From Batillaria attramentaria (lineage: Eukaryota; Mollusca; Gastropoda; Batillariidae): a stretch of 64,000 bases of DNA. The stretch is from the NCBI GenBank assembly GCA_018292915.2, contig JACVVK020000015.1, positions 285,001 to 349,000 of the forward strand. Reading direction: 5' to 3'. A program made the position numbers and the translations under genes. Shown one piece after another: positions 58,872 through 64,000 of this stretch (position 1 is its first letter; each line of letters begins with the position of its first letter). A model generated the notes under the pieces. The model was not told where the DNA came from. It did no database searches and saw only the letters and a list, made by a program, of their open reading frames with translations.

Positions 58872-59717
58872 TCAGTCCAGCACGTGTGTGTAGCGGGCGG
58901 GTTCAGTCTGCTGGGTCTCTTCCACAGGCCCATCCTTTATGAACAGCACAAGAAGCAACGCTGAAACAGCAAAACAAGACACAAGAGCCGGTGTAGCAGT
59001 CGAAATTATACCCCGGCTGGAGTATACCCCCGTATAAACTGTCCTAGCCCAGACTACCCCCCCCCCTCCCCGTATAACTTGAATTGCTCTAGCCCAGACT
59101 ATACCTCGGGGTGTACTCTGCCCGTTTAACCCTCTCCTGCCCACTTTAACCCCCCTACCACGGACGACCAGAAAGAGAAAGAGAAACGTACAAACGGCCG
59201 TGTTCAAACACTTTAGTGAACTCTGTTCACAGGTGGGTATATTCCGGGCAGGAGGGGGGTGAATCCGGCCTGGGCTGCTCTATACCCAGAGGGTATAAAG
59301 TAGCCAGGGGTATACTCCGGCCTGTTACACCGGTAGAGATTATCAACCTTTAGCACGTAAACAGACCGAGTTTCCAGTCGACACGCAAGTAAACAACCTT
59401 TTTTTGTCTTTGAGGTTATCACAAAAAAAATAATTGGTTCTCTTTCCCAGACGGATGGGCTGGACGATCACCATGCGGGCAAACGGGTAGTCATGTTTGA
59501 ATAACTCTCACTTTGGAAGATATCAAAATAACCAAACAAAAAAGAACAAACAAAATAACAATACAAAATGAAAGAAAGAGGGATGGAGCTTTATGTAACA
59601 CCTACCCCCCCCCCCCCCTGCCTCCCCCCTCCTCGTCCATGCTACACAGTCATTCGTTCCTGTATATGTATAATCCACTCGATCAATATAAAAAAAAAAA
59701 TCAGGAAAAGACGAGGG

Positions 59718-59761
<44 letters not shown>

Positions 59762-59894
59762 TTTAGGGCTTAACGAGTTACCGATGAAGTTTGCGAAGGC
59801 GATAATGGTGAAGAGTGTGAACCAGTCTCTCTCTGTCCCCATTACAAGACTCGTTATGGATGGCGCTAGGATGCCTGACACCATCTGAAATCAG

Positions 59895-59929
<35 letters not shown>

Positions 59930-62750
59930 GACACCGTAAATCGTCAACCCTTAAAATATCCACGCACCCTCACCCCCCCCCCCCCCCCCATCTACTCTAA
60001 TCAGTGAGTTAAGTAAGCCCGAACGGGCAAAGAAAAGAGCAAAGTAAACCTGAACATTTACAATGTGAATATCAGTCAACATATCCACTTCAGACATATC
60101 CAACAACCCACCAGAGCGCTGAAGACAACTGCCACGTTAGACATGTAGTGTGTCAGTCCAAAACTGCGTGACACCGCCAGGGGAAAGAGGAGGTAACTCC
60201 CGCTGATGGTCAGAAACAGCACGCATGCCCAGATGAGGAAGACATATTGCGGAAGGTCAGAGGTCAAGTACCAAGAGCCGAAGGTCAAACAGGATGTGGA
60301 ACACAGAGCGATACAGGCTGTCTGGAGGGAGAGAAGAAGCAGAATATAATGATGGCCAGGTTTTAGTGCTGGAGCTTTCAATGGCTGAAACAGATACCTG
60401 GGCCCGTGTGTAAAACTCGGGGTTAATTTAACCCACGGCAACGGGCCTAACACTGACTAGGACAAAAGAAACCCCAAAACAAAATTAAATAGAAAAGGAA
60501 GCGAAGAAAGAAAGACAAAAATCCTTCTATAACAGCATAGGCACCTTGCTGGAATGGACTCGCTTCCTGATTTAAAACAAAACAACCCCCCCCCCAAAAA
60601 AAAAAAAAAAAAAAAAAAATTTTTACCCTAGAGCTAGTTTAGTTCGAGGTTAGACTCTAACCCAAGGCTAAACTTCCTAACCCCGGCTTTTACGTGCGGG
60701 CCCTGAAACGTAACTGGTTTCAATCGCTTCATGCAAACACCAGAATGAAACGGCGGAGGCTGACCGCTAAAAAAAAAAATACACGCCAAAAAAACCCCCT
60801 ACCAGCCCCTCAAAAAACAAACAAACAAACAAACAAACAATTTAGTTAGTTAGTTGGTTGCTTAACATTATCTCCGATACGCAATGGTTCAACAAAAACG
60901 GAATAAAGCCCCCCCCCCAAAAAAAAAAAAACAAAAAAACAACAACAAACAAACAAAAAACAAACAAAAAAAACACCCCCACCCCCATACGCAAATAAAT
61001 ATATAAAAATGAAATATGAAAATGAAGAAAACATACAAAATAAAAATAAAATAATGAATAAAGAAATATAAATAAATAATTAAATATGATAAATGTAAGC
61101 AAATAAATTAATGAATAAATAAAAGTAAATAAATATACCACTAACTAACCAACCAGCTAAGTAAAAGTAGATCAGTAAATAGATTATTTCAAAGAAATGA
61201 CTGTAGACCATAGGTGTTTACACGCACTACCATCAAATTACTACAATGCTTCCCCCTCTTGTGTTAGTTAACTGATGACTATGACCTTGTTTATGTTTAT
61301 ATCAATATATGTTTACTTATCATATATGTTTACTTATTATGTTTTTATATCAAGATTTTTAATGACTGTATCTTATCATAAAGTGAGGCCAAAGAAGTTG
61401 TTTTTAGAGTCTCTCTTAAACAGACAACAAAATATGTTGAATTGAATTGAATTGAACCTTGAAAGTGGACAGGTCAGCCAGCACCCCCCAGGCCGGTTTG
61501 AGGATGGCCCCCAGTAGACTGGACAGCGTAGCGACATGGGCAAGATAATGGTCATCACGGATGAAGGTCTGGCCAAAATTCTGCAAACAGTCTCATTCCA
61601 TTGAACACAAAGGTATATGTGCGTGCATAAAAAAATTATGCAATAAACCGCAACATTAGTTCTATGAGTCCAGTTCTCTCTATCAGTGACGTAATAATTC
61701 TGATGGGCTCACACAAAAGTGGGACAAAGTCTCCAGCACACAAATTTATTTCCCAGCCGACCAGGATTCGAACTCATGACCCAAGCACTGGAAGTCCAAC
61801 CCTCTAACCGCTCGGCAAGTCCCGGCTCCACCGGTGTACAATGCTTCACAATATTGCGAGAGGTAGGTACGTGACAGATGTTCTACAAAAGGTGTCATGC
61901 GCTCTGTGCTGTTACATGATTTATTGACTACCGACAGATCAACGCGAGGCAGACGCAAATGGAGGCGCATGTGTCCCTCTCTGTCTGCTTTGGAAATGTT
62001 CAGCCCACACAATTTGAAAATAAATGCAAGTCTAAATTCCGAAACTTAAACAACTGAGCTGACCCTTCGCATGCACCACGTGATTGTAAAGTGTTCAGTG
62101 TCCAGTGTGTGAGAGAATGCGCGTGATTCACGTGAGCGTGCGTGTTGGGGTCAGTTCGCGGCGCTTTTAGCCAATTCAAGAAACTTGGTAAAGCGCCTAT
62201 ACAATACACAATTATTATTATTATTATGCAGTTTGTTATTGAGCAATGTGTATTTTTTTTTACTACTTTATTCCTTTCGGGAAATTTGGGTTGCTTCCCC
62301 CGGGGGAAGCGCGTCGCCGCGGTGCAGCGCCACCCAACACCTATCCTACATTTTTTTTTACAATATTGCTGGGGGAGGAAAGCCGGATAACCCGGAGAGA
62401 AACCCCTGGGGAGCAGCTCGGTTGCCAGGAAAAACCGGTATCACATACCACAAGCTCGACCTGGGCTCCAACCCACGCTTCATCGCCATGACATTCGTGA
62501 CGGCCGTTCAGTAACGCAGCCGCTAAATCCGACGCGCTACCTATTAGACCACCGCTCACCATGTATTTCATAAACAAGCCCCCCTCCCCTTAAAAAAAAG
62601 GAACAAATAGAGAACAAACATTTGACCTTGTACTCTGCCAGTGCAATGCATGTTCCTGTGGTTGTCAGGCAGAACGCTAACCATAGCAACACGAATTGGC
62701 GCGTGCGCAACATGCCCCCGGGGTCAAGGTCACGGGCGCGGTTGAACATG
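58872..62750 (-). CDS. MFS transporter, oxalate/formate (monocarboxylate) type, C-terminal half
   Basis: A membrane transporter of the major facilitator superfamily. Relatives exchange small organic acids such as oxalate, formate, lactate or pyruvate; animal homologues are often labelled apicoplast pyruvate carrier 1-like. Exons, 5' to 3': about 62750-62627, 61580-61458, 60321-60112, 59884-59782, 58960-58872 (TGA). Phases join cleanly. The segments are QFVLLWLAFCLTTTGTCIAL, the YK/NFGQTFI junction, SSLLGAILKPAWGVLADLS, CIALCSTSCLTF, YVFLIWACVLFLTISGSYLL, FSAL/MVSGILAPSI, FTLFTIIAFANFI and ALLLVLFIKDG. This gives about six membrane spans and a short polar tail ending VLD. The N-terminal half is not in the window or was not recognised; a possible exon near 62855-62900 is unproven. 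Substrate cannot be deduced. Confidence 0.8.
58988..59333. mobile_element. Possible MITE with CCGGTGTA ends
   Basis: Inverted ends CCGGTGTAGCAG and CCGGTGTAACAG, followed inside by GGAGTATACCCC on both arms. The interior has further TATACCC repeats. A target duplication is unclear (AGAG at most). Confidence 0.55.
59717..59776 (-). mobile_element. I-type LINE 3' tail abutting a splice donor
   Basis: On the minus strand, TTAAGCCCTAAATAACTAAC followed by (TAAC)n. It begins a few bases inside the intron after the transporter exon 59884-59782. Confidence 0.75.
60401..60702. mobile_element. MITE with GGCCCG ends, copy 2
   Basis: Ends GGCCCGTGTGTAAAACTCGG and, inverted, GGCCCGCACGTAAAAGCCGG. CTG flanks both sides. 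It lies in a transporter intron and is the inverted relative of 42050-42323. Confidence 0.8.
60780..61160 (+). repeat. A-rich low-complexity block
   Basis: (AAAC)n, (TTAG)n, C and A runs and (AAAT)n. The open frames across it are artefacts of composition. Confidence 0.85.
61436..61457 (+). repeat. (ATTGA)n tail at a transporter splice donor
   Basis: A pentanucleotide tail directly abuts exon 61580-61458. On the coding strand the intron opens GTTCAATTCAATTCAA. The preceding sequence may be a LINE 3' end. Confidence 0.6.
61695..61832 (-). repeat. SINE family 1, diverged copy
   Basis: The head region (CCGGGACTTGCCGAGCGGTT on the minus strand) and B-box region are recognisable; the body has drifted. 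Confidence 0.6.
61995..62228 (+). repeat. SINE family 3 body with (ATT)n tail
   Basis: Contains CACGTGATTGTAAAGTG and AAAGCGCCTATACAATACAC before (ATT)n. It is 5'-truncated. Confidence 0.7.
62385..62565 (-). repeat. tRNA-like SINE head, related to family 3
   Basis: On the minus strand, GAGCGGTGGTCTAATAGGTA and later GGGTTGGAGCCC. It shares GGAGGAAAGCCGGA with the family 3 copy near 3350. Not a functional tRNA gene. Confidence 0.5.
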
Positions 62751-63004
62751 CTGCTGGAGCTTTTTGTTTCTCTACGGTTGAAAAAAAAAAGAAAGAAAGA
62801 AAACAATATTTGAATGAGGCCAATAAATATGCAAATAAACACAAGAAAACTCACGTCGAAGGCGTATGAGTCCAAATTTGGGATTTACGAGCATAAAAGA
62901 ACGTCTTAGTTTCTGTTTTCTTCCTTTCTTTGAACTTAGTGTGAATAGATTATTGTTTGTAAATGGTTTCTGGAAATTGTCAAATGTTTATAGCCTTTAA
63001 ATTT

Positions 63005-63145
63005 ATGTTACGAAAATGCACGATGTCACCCCCATCTTCATCAGTGAGAATAAGATAAAGAATGGCACAGCCACCAAGCATTCCGTGGTTTTTATCCAGG
63101 ACATGGGAGGAATACCGCTGGAGCTCAACCAATATTTGGGGCCGA
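63005..63145 (+). repeat. SINE family 2, diverged 3' part
   Basis: Weakly matches 3880-4000 (TCATC, GGAGGAATACCGCTGGAGCT). Confidence 0.45.
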
Positions 63146-63179
63146 AAAACGAATGAAAAATAACACACACACGGACACA

Positions 63180-63222
63180 CACACCGCTTCCCCCCCCCCC
63201 CCTCTCCCATCCCCTCTCTGTC

Positions 63223-63253
<31 letters not shown>

Positions 63254-63256
63254 GCC

Positions 63257-63332
<76 letters not shown>
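63180..63332 (+). repeat. (CTGT)n and (CT)n microsatellite
   Basis: A C run, then (CTGT)n and (CT)n. Confidence 0.9.
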
Positions 63333-63563
63333 AAACGATGATACGTGTTGGGTTGCAGCCAGCTGGGTCCCAAAGGAATGTGTACAGTGACTTCTTGTGG
63401 TCTCGGTAAACCCATAGACTTTGCAATCTGAAAACATACAATTTTCGAAAGTTCTCAGTCCAGAAAATGTAATTTTTGAAAGTCCTCAATCCGGAATTTT
63501 TTTTTTTCTCGAAAAGTTGTCATTCCCGAAAATTGGCACCCCTGCAAGTCTGACCCCTTTTCT

Positions 63564-64000
63564 CTTTACAGTGCTTCCCTTTCCCATCTCCAGCAACGAC
63601 TTCGCAACTCTGCTTTACAGTGCTTCCCTTTCCCATCTCCAGCAACGACTTCGCAACTCTGCTTTACAGTGCTTCCCTTTCCCATCTCCAGCAACGACTT
63701 CGCAACTCTGCTTTACAGTGCTTCCCTTTCCCATCTCCAGCAACGACTTCGCAACTCTGCTTTACAGTGCTTCCCTTTCCCATCTCCAGCAACGACTTCG
63801 CAACTCTGCTTTACAGTGCTTCCCTTTCCCATCTCCAGCAACGACTTCGCAACTCTGCTTTACAGTGCTTCCCTTTCCCATCTCCAGCAACGACTTCGCA
63901 ACTCTGCTTTACAGTGCTTCCCTTTCCCATCTCCAGCAACGACTTCGCAACTCTGCTTTACAGTGCTTCCCTTTCCCATCTCCAGCAACGACTTCGCAAC
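63564..64000 (+). repeat. 49-bp satellite, about 8.9 perfect units, continuing past the window
   Basis: The unit begins CTTTACAGTGCTTCCCTTTC and ends GACTTCGCAACTCTG. Units appear identical from the first at 63564 to the window end. Confidence 0.95.

Noticed and set aside
62855..62900. Possible upstream transporter exon ending at donor GTGAGT (about 62855)
   Set aside because: One frame would fit the phase, but the peptide is not recognisable and the acceptor is uncertain.
63320..63437. Possible transporter exon (acceptor TTTTCAG at about 63430)
   Set aside because: None of the frames resembles an MFS transporter segment and the 3' side runs into (CT)n.
63564..64000. CRISPR-like array
   Set aside because: Units are contiguous and identical without spacers, and the genome is eukaryotic; it is a satellite.

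Overview
This window is eukaryotic genomic DNA from an invertebrate animal, most likely a mollusc and perhaps a gastropod. That placement is inference. It rests on short exons in long introns, very many long (TG)n/(CA)n tracts, several tRNA-headed SINE families, decayed CR1/L2-type LINE ends and an intact I-type LINE. No operon, CRISPR array or true tRNA/rRNA gene was seen.

Three host genes are supported, all on the minus strand. Calpain A (6986-19209) and calpain B (32068-41541) are tandem paralogues. Each has 15 coding exons in the same phases, giving 640 and 637 codons. Both encode an intact papain-like calpain core (Cys99, His251, Asn271) followed by two C2L/domain-III-type modules, with no EF-hand domain. 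At the right end, exons between 58872 and 62750 encode the C-terminal half of a major facilitator transporter of the oxalate/formate or monocarboxylate type. Its 5' half was not identified here and probably lies beyond the window.

Layout. 1-6985: SINEs, some nested, LINE ends and microsatellites. 6986-19209: calpain A, with a mariner, LINE fragments and a 22-bp minisatellite in its introns. 19210-32067: intergenic, with segmental-duplication copy 1, a Harbinger-like MITE and a full-length I-type LINE (24065-30177) with both ORFs open and a 12-bp target duplication. 32068-41541: calpain B, with SINEs and LINE fragments close to its splice sites. 41542-58871: gene-free repeats, including segmental-duplication copy 2 (about 47680-50780) and several MITEs. 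58872-62750: transporter exons. 62751-64000: repeats, ending in a perfect 49-bp satellite that runs off the window.

The most interesting points are a (TG)n tract forming the 3' splice site of exon 9 in both calpains, a LINE-like sequence that overlaps the acceptor and first 17 bases of calpain B exon 14, a three-member MITE family with CAGGG termini and 5-bp target duplications, and a segmental duplication whose two copies serve as empty and filled sites for several insertions. All splice sites were read by eye and checked for phase across both paralogues; no transcript evidence was available.
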